This document shows, in pieces, positions 1 through 10,491 of a stretch of 64,000 nucleotides of DNA (positions are counted from its first letter, which is position 1; every line of letters starts with the position of its first letter). Made by a program: the position numbers and the translations under genes. Below the pieces are notes generated by a model that worked only from the letters and a program-made list of their open reading frames with translations, had not been told where the DNA came from and did not search any database. Source of the DNA: Fomitopsis serialis (Eukaryota; Basidiomycota; Agaricomycetes; Polyporales; Fomitopsidaceae); NCBI RefSeq assembly GCF_022376445.1, contig NW_025955124.1, positions 1 to 64,000 of the forward strand. The letters are read 5' to 3'.

Positions 1-354
1 CCATGTCCAGATAACTCTGGAAACAATCCAGCTGAGTCCAGACTGGCTGCCGATCGTTGGCTGGCATAGTGGTGTGGACATGTGTTATGGCATGCTCCTC
101 TGGAATCGGCTGGGATTTGCGAAGACAGGTGAGATCGAGTGTTGTAACGGTTTCGTGCTCGTGTCACTGACCTGGAGTCGTGTCGTTGCCGTTACAACAT
201 TTGTTCTCAGGTGCATGTCGTTTCTGAGAGTGGTTCTCCCTCCGTGAGTTGGTATGTCGTCGCGCTCCCACACAGCATTCCAATCGCTCTGCGCCCCGCG
301 TCTCCATATGTCCTTGTTCAGGTCTCGAAAGTACATTCCGTTTGGGGCGAACAT
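1..354 (-). CDS. Cluster family member A (partial, unknown function)
   Basis: This is the first exon (172-354) and the start of the last exon (1-109) of a two-exon gene, cut by the window edge. Exon 1 encodes 61 residues beginning MFAPNG and ending in a Leu-Gln just before the intron. The intron (110-171, 62 nt) starts GTCAGTGAC, exactly as in the other family members, and ends CAG. The visible part of the last exon begins with Pro, as in B and E, but the repeat and tail region lies outside the window. An upstream intron (356-427) ends one base before the ATG, so an N-terminal extension is possible. The family is not recognised; assignment rests on exon structure and on conserved positions such as the Met-His-Leu-Arg near the exon end. 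Confidence 0.6.
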
Positions 355-1103
355 GCTGGCAATCGTGCTATGACGGAACTGATCAGGGATCAGGCGATCA
401 CACGAAGGTAGTCGCGTCGAGACTTACGCAAGAGCGAGGAGCGACGCAACGAGAAACACGACAAGTGCCGATTGTAGAACAACGCAAGAGGCTGCAAGTA
501 CCACGGAAGTATGGTGCGGACGGTGAGAGGCTCGTACCTCAGTCACCTGCTCTCGGATGGAAGCTGATGATGTGGATGTGTGTAGGGAGCAGACGACGAC
601 GACGACGAGCAGAAATGTGCGATAGCCACACGGGCGCTCACGTCCTCGTACGGGTCACGGGGTCTGAATGCACCAGGAGCGCGGGCTTCCTGCAAGGTCG
701 AAGGCGTGTCGAGACGCGAATTCAAATCAAACCTCCTTTGATATGCTTCTGACTGTCCGGGAGGTGCGGCTTTACGATCCTCACATTCGCAGGTGCGGTG
801 TCTTATTCACACTGGGACACAAATTGCAAAATTTGAAGCCCACATCTAGTGCAACGCTATCCGCCGTTCATCCATTATACTTACATTTCCGTATTTGACA
901 TCAGTTCCTAACAGTCTCTGCATTGTACCCCGCTCCACACCCCAGCCCACACCGACTGTTGCCCCTCCTTACCTTTGAGGGTTTGTGAGGAGGCCTACGC
1001 GCTTTGTTCAAACCAAGGATGTCAATTTGTGCTACTGGTCGATGCCTTTGTTATGACCTACCAAACCTAGCGCACGAAGTGCTCCATCCCCGGCGACTGA
1101 CAG
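355..1103. other. Intergenic region between A and A2, leader of A
   Basis: No independent gene is supported. The first part holds the phase-2 leader intron of member A (356-427, donor GTAAGTCTCGACGCG on the minus strand) and its upstream leader, including the family CCCGTGAC element near 654-661. A short GAC-type triplet run lies near 594-610. The remainder to 1103 shows nothing recognisable. Confidence 0.5.
654..661 (-). promoter_or_regulatory. CCCGTGAC leader element of member A
   Basis: On the minus strand the octamer CCCGTGAC is followed about 15 nt later by a GAGCGCCCGTG block. The same order occurs upstream of B, C, D, E and both F units. The partner ACGCRTC that lies 5 nt upstream in other copies is degenerate here (GTGCATT). 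It could be a DNA element or conserved coding sequence. Confidence 0.35.
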
Positions 1104-1839
1104 CTAATACACGGCGGGTCCTGGTTCCTGCCTGGATCCTCGACAGTGGACCAGCCTCACGGTTGCCTGTTCGCCCTCCCACCCTGGGATGCTTTCCAAG
1201 CTAACAGAGCTTGTCGTACTGCCAGACGTTGTGCGGTGATGAGCACCATGTCCAACAGTGCCTGCGTCTTCGCCTACGATCACTTCAGCCACTCACTCTG
1301 ATCGATATGGATGTTTCGAATAGCTCACCATCCATCTGCACGTCTTCGCCCGCGATGATCTGCCACGGTGTAACTCGGGTAAGCATCGTTGCATTGGATT
1401 ACTGCACGGGCTCACCTCTTCGTAGCCCATCGCATGGATGTTGACCTCCATTACGTACACCTCTTCAGGGAACTCACGCTCGAGATTCCCCATTTCATCC
1501 AGAATCTCCAAAGGCGGAAACACGCCGTCCGACACGAGACGAAGTGCGCCTCGAATTGCCCAATAACGAGTCGCAAAGCTGTCCTGCTCAGTCATGATGG
1601 GCTGGCATGCGACCTCAGGTGAGAACAGATCTTGTAACGGTACCATGCATGCGCCAACTGACCTTTTGTGGCTTTGTTGCCGTTTCGAAATCTGTTCTCA
1701 GGCCTGCCGCAGCGTCGGAGGAGTCGTCATTGTTGTATACGACTACACCAGGGCTTTGTGGTGCGTCCAAGTGTAGTGCTGCTTCTGGATCTTGTTCTCC
1801 GCGACAGGATATGAAACACGATTCATCCGATGTGTTCAT
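1104..1839 (-). pseudogene. Cluster family member A2, frameshifted
   Basis: This is a divergent family copy. Exon 1 (1663-1839) encodes 59 residues and ends before the family-type donor GTCAGT. Intron 1 is 1614-1662. Exon 2 (1416-1613) carries 66 codons without an obvious counterpart in other members. After a second intron (1360-1415), exon 3 encodes a motif matching the family repeat (ELFETSIS against EIFETSTT). It then needs a frame change near 1290-1300 to reach the matching AEVIVG segment and the serine-rich SGSTTSSVSLESIP tail. The conserved RTWADVV motif is not recognisable at the end. The frame break, or an unmodelled micro-intron, makes it a probable pseudogene. Confidence 0.55.
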
Positions 1840-2589
1840 TGTGAAATGACTCGTCTATGTTTGTTCAGCAGTGGCCGGTGACTTGGGACTATCGCGTCGA
1901 GACTTACTCAGTGGCGAGGGCACGCTGACGACAATCGCGATTTGGAGGTGTTCAAACTAGGATATGATAAGGCGGTGAGGTCTCAAGTAGCTGTTGTATG
2001 GCTGAGGATGGTTCTTACAGCCCGAGGCCTCTGTCACAGTGGACGATGCTGGTATGCGCAGAGAAGAATGTGGTGGCGAGGAGACTGAGAGAGGGTGCAG
2101 GCGCTTACGCGCCGTTGGCAATCACGAGATCGGGTGAGCTCAGGCTTTGTCGTCTCGTTCCTCGATTATTGCTGACAAGCTGCATAGATTATAGGAACTC
2201 CGTGTACGATGTGTATCGGACATGGGGCGTAATGAATGCAGTACGGTCAGCTTGTCATGATAGCGGTCCCTCGTCGTATTCATAGACTCGCTATGTTGTG
2301 AGCCATTGCTCATCCAGCGGCGTCTTTGTCTCATGGTGTTCAGGCCATGAACTCTCGCAGTGCCGCTCCTTCACAGAACAGAAACCCGCCGGGCGTGCTA
2401 GGGTGGATGTGGCTATCTGATATTACCGGAATGGACAGATAACCCTATGGTGAATGAACACGGAGTGGAGAAGGTTGGCGAGACAATTGATGGTCGAAAG
2501 CGAAGGTCAATAGAGAAGCAAGGGTCATTCCCTATTTTGATTTCTGTACTATTTTTTGCTCATGCTTCGCATCTCTTCGAGTGCAGGTG
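1840..2589. other. Intergenic, leader of A2 and unassigned DNA
   Basis: Near 1898-1917 the minus strand carries GTAAGTCTCGACGCG, the same leader-intron donor context seen in A and, with one change, in C. Beyond that I see no convincing gene; short open frames here lack family similarity and coding character. The left arm of the inverted duplication begins near 2590. Confidence 0.45.
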
Positions 2590-3250
2590 CGGAAGCTCGT
2601 CCGATCGAACAGGCCTTCGTACTCTCAGTACAGCTGTTGAACGGAGGACGGATGGTCAGGCTGGCGACGGACACCGAGATCGCTATGCTTCGACTGCCGT
2701 TGGTAAGTCTCATTCTATATGACTCTGTACATCGGCATAGACTTACCTATAGTCAAAGTGAGTTCTTCATTATGTGCGCGTACCGTTGTTTCGCCTTGCC
2801 CTCCAGTCTTCGACCGAGGCCACACCTGCAGTGCGAGGGCGCAGACCGCGTCGTGTGATCGTGATAGTGCACAACGTGAGCGATCACACTGCCTGCATTT
2901 TATTTGAAGCACCACTTACCTATCACCAGAGCTCCGGCATTACCTCTCCTCAAGAGACAACTACACGCGAAGAACGGCTCCAGTCCGAGCGGATTTCCTG
3001 GCACAGGAGCTTTTTGACCACTATGATCACAAGGCTTGCCATAGCAATTAATTTCAACGTGCTCCGGACCTGACAATCAACGTTGATGAGCTATGAGGCA
3101 GCTTAACACGCACCTTGGTCGCGACAAGACGAGGCGTCCATCCCACGAGCGATGCCACACCACCTTCCGAGGTGTACTGTGCGGCGTCAGATCCCGGATT
3201 AGGTGACGTCTTTTGTCTTCTCGGAGATGCTTGCAATTGATAGCCTCCGG
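2590..3250 (+). pseudogene. Decayed reading frame opposite unit F, left arm
   Basis: On the plus strand this end of the left arm has open stretches matching the minus strand of the right arm: a VQLLNGGRMVRLATDTE-like segment before a conserved GTAAGTCTCATTCTATATG donor context, a DNYTRRTAPVR segment, and a terminal LGDVFCLLGDACN followed by a stop. Between the last two the left copy contains several stops that are absent from the right copy. Whether this strand was ever coding is unclear, because the opposite strand is also open in part. No family was recognised. Confidence 0.3.
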
Positions 3251-3660
3251 CAGCGATAGAGGAAGGAGAACAAGGGACGAGGACGGTCACAAGCAATGAG
3301 CCTCATGTCGATGTGGGCGTCTACGCGCTGTTGAGGCGCGACGCGTTGGTCACGGGGACACGACGCGTTGCGTCTGCGTATCCGAGTCGGGGCCTGCGTC
3401 GTCTGGATGGTTGAACGGGGCGCGCAGTCGAATGTGGTATAAATCGAGTCCCCTCGCATCTACAGATGAACACATAATCCCGTGGATCTGCGTGTGGGCA
3501 GTCGGACCCGGGCGCTGGCGTCGATTTCATTGGTCGTGGCGGCGCACTCGCTTGCAAGAACAAAGAAATGGTATAGGAGCAGAAATGCGAATACAAGACG
3601 ATACATCGCTCGAGCCGTTCGCCGAGCATCCTTTTTTCCACCGTTTTCCGATCCGCCTTG
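3054..3660 (-). pseudogene. Unit F (left arm), decayed family unit
   Basis: Downstream of member B, in the same orientation, lies a second family-like leader: the CCCGTGAC element (3349-3356) with ACGCGTC exactly 5 nt upstream (3362-3368), and an open leader frame containing a SPRRQKTSPNP segment. The leader ends with LVATK and a possible donor GTGCGT. No intact 186-nt exon or ETSTT repeat follows. The right-arm counterpart at 12955-13600 has the same structure, so decay or loss of the coding part preceded the inverted duplication. Confidence 0.4.
3349..3368 (-). promoter_or_regulatory. ACGCGTC-N5-CCCGTGAC element, unit F left
   Basis: On the minus strand ACGCGTC is followed by exactly five bases and then CCCGTGAC. 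The same spacing occurs in C, D, E and the right-arm F unit. ACGCGT is the core known as the MluI cell-cycle box in yeasts; a function here is not shown. Confidence 0.4.
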
Positions 3661-3733
3661 CATTATGCCACTCCATTGCCTCTGTGACAACCCTAACTCG
3701 TACTTCACTGGATGCCTAGGTCGACCGCACGCC

Positions 3734-3789
3734 CTGAAAAGGAGCAGCCCGTCAATGCGCGCCATTCATCGCATATAACTTCGACTTAC
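3734..3789 (-). other. 3' UTR intron of member B
   Basis: Twenty-one nucleotides after the stop codon of B the sequence reads GTAAGTCGAAG and closes with CTTTTCAG, giving a 56-nt intron. The following exon starts GGCGTGCGGTCGACC, which matches the exon after the equivalent intron of E (CGCGTGCAGTCGACC). Confidence 0.55.
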
Positions 3790-3810
3790 CGGCTACGCGG
3801 AGAAGCTCGC

Positions 3811-4471
3811 CTACTTCCTGCCTCCAGTCTGGTTTCGGGGCGTGGCTCTGACCACCTCTGCCCAAGTCCTCACTCGCACGCTAGCATCCGGGATGCTCGC
3901 GAGGGTTGCCGAGCTCTGGGTACTCCCAGAATCTGTACGCTGGTGGGCACTGGGCATCCTAGACCCATAAGCCCTGCGGATCGTGCCGCCAATGATGTGT
4001 TCGGCCTCTTCGATGGTCGTAGAAGTTTCGAAAATCTCGTCGTCCTGCCACGCCAAGGGGTCCGTCGCCCCCCGCAGGGTACCTCCAACCATGGACTCGG
4101 CCTCATCGACAGCTGTCGATGTCTCGATGATCTCCTCGTCGTTCCACACGATATTGTCGGGTGCGCCGGCTGCCCCGCTGGCTCCGTGCTCGACCGCCTG
4201 AATGTCGATATCATCTGTTCCAATTGGCTGTTGTAGGAGAAAAGGTGAGATCAGACGATGTTACGGCTCTTGTTATGTCACTGACCTGGTGTGGCATTGC
4301 TGCCGTAACGTTTGCTGGTCTCAGGTGCATGTCCTGGTCGGAGGAGCCTCCGTCCTGGCATGTCGCTGGCCAATGCACAACCCAGCTACACGGTGCGTCA
4401 GGGTCCCTCCACAAGTTCGCATCTGGGTTTTGATAGAACACCCCGTTTGGCGCCAGCGTACTCCAAGACAT
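3811..4471 (-). CDS. Cluster family member B (unknown function)
   Basis: This two-exon gene predicts 200 residues. Exon 1 is 4286-4471 (186 nt, 62 codons), the intron 4228-4285 begins GTCAGTGAC, and exon 2 is 3811-4227. The last exon has two copies of an acidic repeat, W-N-D-E-E-I-I-E-T-S-T and W-Q-D-D-E-I-F-E-T-S-T, each followed by (V/I)-(D/E)-E-A-E and a GGT-(L/I)-R segment. Then comes a serine/threonine-rich GSTQSSATL stretch and a basic tail with RTWAEVVR. No signal peptide, membrane helix or known domain is visible. An upstream exon in frame (to about 4797) would join through a 59-nt intron (4473-4531) that puts Asn directly before the Met. It is the inverted-duplication partner of E. 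Function unknown. Confidence 0.65.
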
Positions 4472-4765
4472 ACTAATACGATACGATCAGTGATGAAGAG
4501 ACGATCTGTCAGAATATTTTTCAAAACGAACTTGTGGCGAAGTAACGACACGGCCGGCAACGACGGCGATAATTGTCCAGAAGAGAATGCAACGAACGTT
4601 TGTGGGGCAACAGAGGCGCGTGGTGTTGTAGGCAAGGTGAATCTCTTCGATATTCTGCACTTATACGAGGGCTGGCACCGCGTTGGTGGGCAGACAAAGG
4701 AAAGATCGCAGCAGCACGCACGAGTGCGCGACGGTTCGATATGGACGCTACTATGCGAACTATCG

Positions 4766-4785
4766 GTCACGGGATCTGGATGCGT
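4766..4785 (-). promoter_or_regulatory. ACGCATC-N5-CCCGTGAC element of member B
   Basis: On the minus strand ACGCATC, five bases, then CCCGTGAC lie upstream of member B. The reading frame through the element encodes Pro-Val-Thr-Asp-Ser-Ser-His, shared with E, so coding constraint is an alternative explanation. Confidence 0.35.
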
Positions 4786-5165
4786 GCAGAAAATCATGGA
4801 CGACGTTCACAGCAATGCATGAACTTGGATGCTATGGAGTTGGTGGCATTTGCGCTTGCAATGCGATGGTATCAGTGCGATCGGAGGTTCTCTAACAGTA
4901 CAGCATAATACAACACTCAGCGCGGAGGCGTCCATTTTGCGAGATCTTCACCGTCCCCTTAGCCTTGCATCATGCTATCTCTGGTTGCCCACGACAGCTT
5001 CAACCACTGGGTCCCAGCTGACTGTTGGGCTCACCCGAAGACGGTTAAACACCACAAACAACTCGTCAACAAACCTCACGATTCCATTTACCTCAATGTG
5101 TCAGCTACCAGGAAGAGGCAAGCCATGCCTCTTGACGGACGGGCCCCGCCTTCCTATTCTGCGGC

Positions 5166-5588
5166 CATGAATCGTATGTGAGTATTCCTCTTGACTTGAG
5201 GCCCGTGCCTACCTTGCCGCGGCGTCGTTCTTGATCAGATCAGTTAACAGCGTATGTAGATTGTAGGCCACTGGCACGGGTGTCACAATCGTGCGAGACT
5301 GCCAAAGATGCTTTCACAAGCTCTCAGGTGAGAGCAAGGATTATGAGGTTTTCACTATATCGTAGTTGTTACAACTATGCGGCAGCATCGCCGCAGCTAA
5401 ATTCCTCGCGCATGGAGCACTTGCGCCTCGTTGGTCACAATTTGAATGAACGAGCTTCATTTCCTGATACACTGTATGCGCCTCATTCCTATGTGATACA
5501 ATCTCGTCGCCGCGAAGATACATCAAAGTTCGTGAAGGTCATCAAGACACCACAGCCAGCCTTCGTGCTCACACGTGTACACCGCCGG
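5166..5588. other. Intergenic, nothing recognised
   Basis: This stretch lies between the outer end of the left duplication arm and the small two-exon gene on the minus strand. I see no gene, repeat or regulatory feature that I can support. Confidence 0.4.
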
Positions 5589-6118
5589 TCAGTGCGTTTG
5601 TCCCATGCGTCGTAGCACCTCCTCCCGGGCCGTACTGATCCAGACCTGCCGCTCGAGTCTTTTCACTTCCATTTCCACCTCGGATTGGGACGGCGGCTCT
5701 TGCATCACAATGGTTAGTGCGCCTCGGACCATGTTGCAGCACGTCTGGTACTCGTTCTCGGAAGCGGACTATCGTCGTGTTTCCAGGTGAGCATTGTGGA
5801 CGTCTTGGCAATGTCAGCATCGCTCACCGAACTCCGGTTTAGTGTTGTGGATCCCTGATCCCTTGCTCGGCCCGTCTTCGCTGGGATCGGCTGGGGAGCG
5901 TTCCTCAAGTTACATTGTGGCGTCTTCAGATCGTAGGCCGGTCCTCTGTGCTTGTAAATTCCTTTATGCTTGTAGGATCCTTTGCCAGTGTGCCTGTAAG
6001 ATGGAGACATCGCCGATACATTCTTGTTGTCCTGGGCCGGGCGAGGTAACATAGTTCGATGCAGTTCTGAGTGTGTGGCGCAAGCGTAGAAAGACGACAC
6101 AGCGCAACTGTCCCTCAA
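5589..6118 (-). CDS. Small two-exon hypothetical protein
   Basis: Exon 1 (5828-6118, 97 codons) and exon 2 (5589-5768) join in phase 0 across a 59-nt intron with donor GTGAGC and acceptor GATAG, giving 156 residues. The N-terminal half is rich in Ser, Lys, His and Tyr, with a YKHKGIYKHRG-type repeat. The C-terminal half is acidic to amphipathic and likely helical (EVEMEVKRLERQVW), ending in a Glu/Arg-rich segment. An internal Met about 22 codons in is an equally plausible start. No domain was recognised. It sits in the spacer between the duplication arms, and its exon 2 does not carry the cluster family's ETSTT repeat. Confidence 0.45.
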
Positions 6119-6606
6119 CTTCGTCTTATATACACGACGAGCCTTGCTCCCAGTGGCGATGACGGGGTTCTCCCGCCTGGGCTGTACAATAGACGGGGCA
6201 AAGCGCGTGCCAGTGTAATCAAGAAGACAGGGACAAAGGACGCAGTGGCAGGGAGAGACTTGGCGACGAAGTCCCAGGTTGTTATTCGCTACTTCTCAGC
6301 GTCATAATTGGGCGTACCAAGTAGCCATGAGGTGAACCTCGTGGGGTCCACGCATTCGAAGGCAAACTACTGAACCCGATCCAGGTCCGCATACGCGCTT
6401 TGACCGTGAAGATAGCAATATCCAGACCAAATTCCCGATATAGGCGTTCGCATCAATAAATACATCCATGTGCGGTATGCAATACAGTCTACAAACATTG
6501 CGAGTGTATGTGAGGGGGTAACAACAATCCGATCAGTGTACAGCAGCCCCGAAACGCAAGGCCAGGCGTGCCCGATCTCTCCAGTTCGATGGGCTCCTTT
6601 CCAACA
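6119..6606. other. Intergenic between small gene and OXR1 gene
   Basis: This is the upstream region of the small minus-strand gene and the 3' flank of the OXR1 gene. No further gene or repeat is seen. Confidence 0.4.
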
Positions 6607-8421
6607 TCATCCGACGCCCCACACCTCCAGCCCGACGCACTCGAATCTGACGTTCTCCCCCTGCCTCGGCCCCGCGGAGCAGAGCGGCTCGTTCTCAAAC
6701 GTAGGACATCGCGCGGACGAGCCGTCGTTCAGGGTATCGTCGAGGTAGAGGCCGTAGTGGCCATCTCTGCAACGCACGGATCAGCCAAGATTGAATGCAG
6801 ATCAATCGGGTACCCACCCTCCACCGAACGAGAGGTACTCTGGTTCGCAGAGTGCGACGTAGTCGTTTTTGCCCGTCCACTTGTATATCCTCACACGCTG
6901 GCCCGGCAGCAGCCTCCAGAGGAACCTACGAGCAGCAATGAGACACGCACCCAGACGATGCAAGGTCGATTAGACGTACGACTCGCCACTCCCGTAGTAC
7001 GCGCCCTTGCTCAGGTGTATGCCCTGCCCCATCCACACGCCAAACACCGCATCGCCCGAATCACGCATCACGACGAGCGCGCCCCCCGTATGGTTCTCGC
7101 ACCGCCTGTACAGCGTGTTCAGCGAGATCCCATGTTGGTCCAGGCTGTACAGGAGGTTCCACGCCCTTGGCAGTCGCGCCAGCGCCGGAAAATACGGCCT
7201 CAGCTGCCGGTACCTACGCATTAGTCGTGCGCAGACACCAGAAATTGAACACACACGCACCATATCTGCAAGCTCAACCGTCAGTACCGGGGTCGTCATC
7301 TCCTTCCGCCCCACCAGCCGCACGCTCTTCCTCTCCGAGTTGCTCTTCTCGTACGCGTCTGAGAAGCCCTTGTCCCACTTCCTGTCCCCGTCGAAACCCG
7401 GCGCGCCACTCGCAGGCACGAACGGCGCCACGGCGAACGGTGTCCCGTGTGTGATCGCGGAGTCCAGCGCAGCTGACTGGAAGAGGTGCGCGGGTAGAGT
7501 GGATGCGTGCGCAGGCGAGAGCGGCGCGGAGACGGTGCCGTTGTGTGCGAGTGCGGACCCTTCGTCCGTGGAGCGCGTCCGCCCGGAGCGCACGGTGCCG
7601 GAGAGGAGGGAGGACACCCAGCGGGCGGGGCCGTACGCGGGCGGTGAGAAAAACGACTGGCCCTGCGCGCGCTCAGGCTGTATCTCGGGTGGGACGGGGC
7701 GTGGGGGTGTGGGTGGCGGCAGGGAGGGCGAGCGGACGAAGCCGGTTGGGCGCGAGGACGAAGGTGAGAGGTTCAGCTCGGACCGGTTGTCTTGTCGGTG
7801 CAGTTGGCGGGATTGGCGGGTATCGGCGGAAGAGTCTAGAGAAGTAGAGGGCGATGGGGAGGTCACGGGGATGGGCGCGTCGGGCAGGAGGTCGAGGAGG
7901 GAGACCTCGGACTGCGGCTGTGGCGTGCAGTGCCCCGTTGGGAGCGGAGAGGGGATGGGCGTTGTATGCCTGCTCGTACTCGCGGTGGGCTCACCGTTGT
8001 CTAACGAACTCAGGAAGTAGAATGGGTCATTCTCCGCCTTCAACAGCTCGTCGAGCACGTCGTGCTTGCTCTTCTCGTTCGCCGCCTTGGCGTCCTCCGC
8101 GAAGCGATCAAAGAAATCCGCCTGCATTCCTTCAATGGGTGAGAAACCATCTTTCGAACTACCGGAGCCAAGTGGGTCGTCGGTCGCGGGTACCGAAACG
8201 AATGCGCCAAAGTCGGAGTTCGTCGATTGGTTGCGCGTGTGAGCGCCAGGCCGCGACGCAGCGGTGTCCTGCTTGACGGGGGGCGCAGGCGACGCATGAG
8301 GTGTTGGTGGTTGGAATAGTGTCGCAAAGAGGTCATCTTGGGAAGATGCGTCTGAGGTGGTAGCAGCAGAAGGCGGGATTGCGGATTCAGGAGGAAGCGG
8401 GATCAGCGGTGTCGGTAGCAT
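6607..8421 (-). CDS. OXR1: OXR1-like TLDc-domain protein
   Basis: Four exons (7261-8421, 6980-7203, 6818-6925, 6607-6766), with introns of 57, 54 and 51 nt, close into a 550-residue frame. About 370 N-terminal residues are low-complexity, rich in Pro, Ser and Thr. The C-terminal part is a complete TLDc domain: LRPYFPALARLPRAWNLLYS, LDQHGISLNTLYRRC, a FGVWMGQGI strand, GSGESFLWRL, and a final block GDGHYGLYLDD, RCPTFENEPL and GLEVWGVG. TLDc proteins of the OXR1 type protect against oxidative stress and in fungi bind the vacuolar V-ATPase; that role is inferred from the family. An in-frame stop lies just upstream of the chosen Met. The gene sits inside the spacer of the inverted duplication and appears intact. 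Confidence 0.9.
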
Positions 8422-9169
8422 CGTGCTCGCGATCGTCTACCCGAGCTTCCTTAGCGCATCCAGCTTGCGATCGTCCTGCCGTACGAAGAACTCTCGAAAA
8501 GCGGATAGTTGGGCGTAGAGAGGGTACGCGGTCACCTTGAAACCAACGAAATCTGTGCGCCGAAGGCTGAGCGCTGAGCGACCACCGCCCATCCATGTTG
8601 GGTAGATGTGCTCACTTTGATGTCTGTATCACAGTCGAGACTAAGACAGACACAGGTCGTTGACGCACAGATCGTCAGCACGGGATGAGACGAGAGAGGA
8701 TGAGGTCTGGAGGGAGAGTGGTCGACTGAGTCGCGGTCGAACGCGACCGTCGTAACTGCTGACCAGCGCTTAAAGCAACGATGATACACGCACATCCTGG
8801 ACCGGCGCTTAATATACAGTACGTCCGCGTCGTCAGTCCCAAGGCGCGGGCTATTCGCGTTTCTGTGTAGATGTACTGTCTATCACACATCTCTCAGGTA
8901 GAAGAACATCACAGGAAGACACATAGGAGTGGGAGGGAAAATTGCGAGCTCGAAAAAGCGCATTTGGCAGTATCGATTGTTATAAGTAGGGCTTACTATC
9001 TACTTATATGCGCTATGAACTGAACTGAACTGATTAAGAACGACGCCACGGCAAGGTATGCACGGACCTCCTCTATACACCGTCCAGAGAAAGACACGCT
9101 TTCGGTCTCAAACATTGCTCGTGCAACCGTCCATGAACTTCGTGACTTCCGCTTGACTTCCGCGCCCAA
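8422..9169. other. Divergent intergenic region between OXR1 gene and member C
   Basis: This region contains the upstream DNA of the minus-strand OXR1 gene and the start of the member C leader. A short direct repeat (GAACT three times, about 9017-9031) is visible. No gene is supported. Confidence 0.45.
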
Positions 9170-9189
9170 ACGCGTCGAGATCCCGTGAC
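9170..9189 (+). promoter_or_regulatory. ACGCGTC-N5-CCCGTGAC element of member C
   Basis: ACGCGTC, five bases (GAGAT), then CCCGTGAC. The spacing is identical to D, E and both F units. The frame through it encodes Thr-Arg-Arg-Asp-Pro-Val-Thr-Asp, continuous with a leader exon that joins C in phase. Confidence 0.4.
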
Positions 9190-9474
9190 TGACAAACAGA
9201 CGTGTAAGCGCCCGTACTGCACCAAGCCACACTTCTCCGTTTCGCCACTGTCCCCTTTGTACACCGCCACGCCATCGACACCCATCCCAGAGGAGGAGAC
9301 CGTTACATGTCGCCCTTTCTGTCTCCCCATACAGAGTTGTTGCTTTGAAGCCTCTGTTGGTCTTGTACGCTCCGCAATTGTTGCTCCCATCACCTCATTG
9401 CCACTGATATTCGAGTAAGCCTCGACGCGATTAATCTCGCGTCGCACCTTCACCGCTAATCAGATCATCACAGA

Positions 9475-10068
9475 ATGACTTCTGCCGAGCTAGCATCGAA
9501 GAGCTTGTTCTTTCAAAGCGTAGAAGACAACGTCTGGAGGATCGACATACCGAGTAACTGGAACGTGCCACAGCACAACAGCACAACAGCGAATGGAAGC
9601 TCTCCACACCAGGTCGTGCACCTAAAACCAGCCACCAGTACGGCACCGATGCAATGCCAGGTCAGTGACACACACATAAAGCTGTAATGGTGTCTGGTCT
9701 CACTTCTTTGTCCCCAGATCGGTGCTGCCCCGGGCGACGGTGTTCGGAACGACAACGAAATACGAGAGTCGTCACCAAGACTCGACATCGCCGAGTCCTT
9801 GATCAAGAGCTCCCTCTGGAGGGCCGCGAACGATGGCTGGTGGATGGACGACGACGCCGTGGAGACGTCCACAACCATATACGAGGCGCGAAGTGCCTTC
9901 CATAGGACTGTAGGGTCTGGGCGGCCCACTATCCATCGGCGCACGAGCTTTGGGAGCACCCAGAGTTCTTCCAGTCTCGAAAGCCTGCCCAGGGAGGATA
10001 TACAGACTGTCAGCGGACGCTCGAGAACCTGGGCAGACGTAGTGAGGGCCACTTCGCGGAAGGCGTGA
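9475..10068 (+). CDS. Cluster family member C (unknown function)
   Basis: Exon 1 is 9475-9660 (186 nt), intron 9661-9717 (57 nt, GTCAGTGAC...CCCCAG) and exon 2 9718-10068, giving 178 residues. Only one acidic repeat is present (W-M-D-D-D-A-V-E-T-S-T-T-I-Y-E-A), where B and E have two. The tail keeps the family pattern: HRRTSFGSTQSSSSLESLP followed by RTWADVVRATSRKA. An upstream leader exon (about 9185-9414) joins through a 59-nt intron (9415-9473) and would place Glu before the Met in frame. C and D are adjacent tandem copies in the same orientation. Function unknown. Confidence 0.65.
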
Positions 10069-10102
10069 CTTGTCAATTAAGGTCTTCTTGGCCGACGCGA
10101 TG

Positions 10103-10158
10103 GTAAGCCTGAGTCGGGGTTTGCTGTTCATGACACATGTCGACGTGGTGGTGAACAG
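10103..10158 (+). other. 3' UTR intron of member C
   Basis: A 56-nt segment from GTAAGCCTGAG to GTGAACAG begins 34 nt after the stop of C. Equivalent introns follow B, D and E. Confidence 0.5.
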
Positions 10159-10471
10159 CCTGGCTGCCTTCTCCGAACAAATCCGACGGCCAGCTAGGAT
10201 CTGGCTAGAGTTATCACAGGGGGGCGGACGTAGCACAATGCAAGGCGAATTTCGGATTGATGTGTAGTGTTGTACTAGTAGAGCCTCCGATTGCATTTCT
10301 TCACGCTACCCTGAGAGCGAGGCATAGAACTTCGAGCGAGCGACTGGAGTAACAACAGCGTCAGAAATCACCATGACGCAAGAGCGAGACCTGGGCCAAA
10401 GACAGGATTCTAGGCTCATACACCGCTGGCAACATCGTCTACGGATATCGCGAGGCATTTTCGCGCTGCAG

Positions 10472-10491
10472 ACGCGTCAGGGTCCCGTGAC
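10472..10491 (+). promoter_or_regulatory. ACGCGTC-N5-CCCGTGAC element of member D
   Basis: ACGCGTC, AGGGT, CCCGTGAC upstream of D, with the same five-base spacing as C, E and both F units. The leader frame through it reads Thr-Arg-Gln-Gly-Pro-Val-Thr. Confidence 0.4.

Larger units (their letters stand above)
2590..5165 (-). repeat. Left arm of inverted duplication
   Basis: Read on the minus strand, this segment aligns colinearly with 11393-14070 on the plus strand. Matching landmarks include the tail of a D-like last exon (about 5115-5165 against 11395-11449), member B against E, the GATGCTCGGCGAACGGCTCG stretch (about 3610-3630 against 13016-13035), the ACGCGTC/CCCGTGAC element, and the CTGCCGTTGGTAAGTCTCAT stretch (about 2692 against 13960). 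Paired coordinates sum to about 16560-16655 throughout, the signature of one inverted block. The copies have diverged by many substitutions and small indels, so the duplication is not recent. Confidence 0.8.

Noticed and set aside
7007..8020. 337-codon open frame on the plus strand
   Set aside because: It is antisense to the low-complexity exon of the OXR1 gene, and shows no domain or splice continuity.
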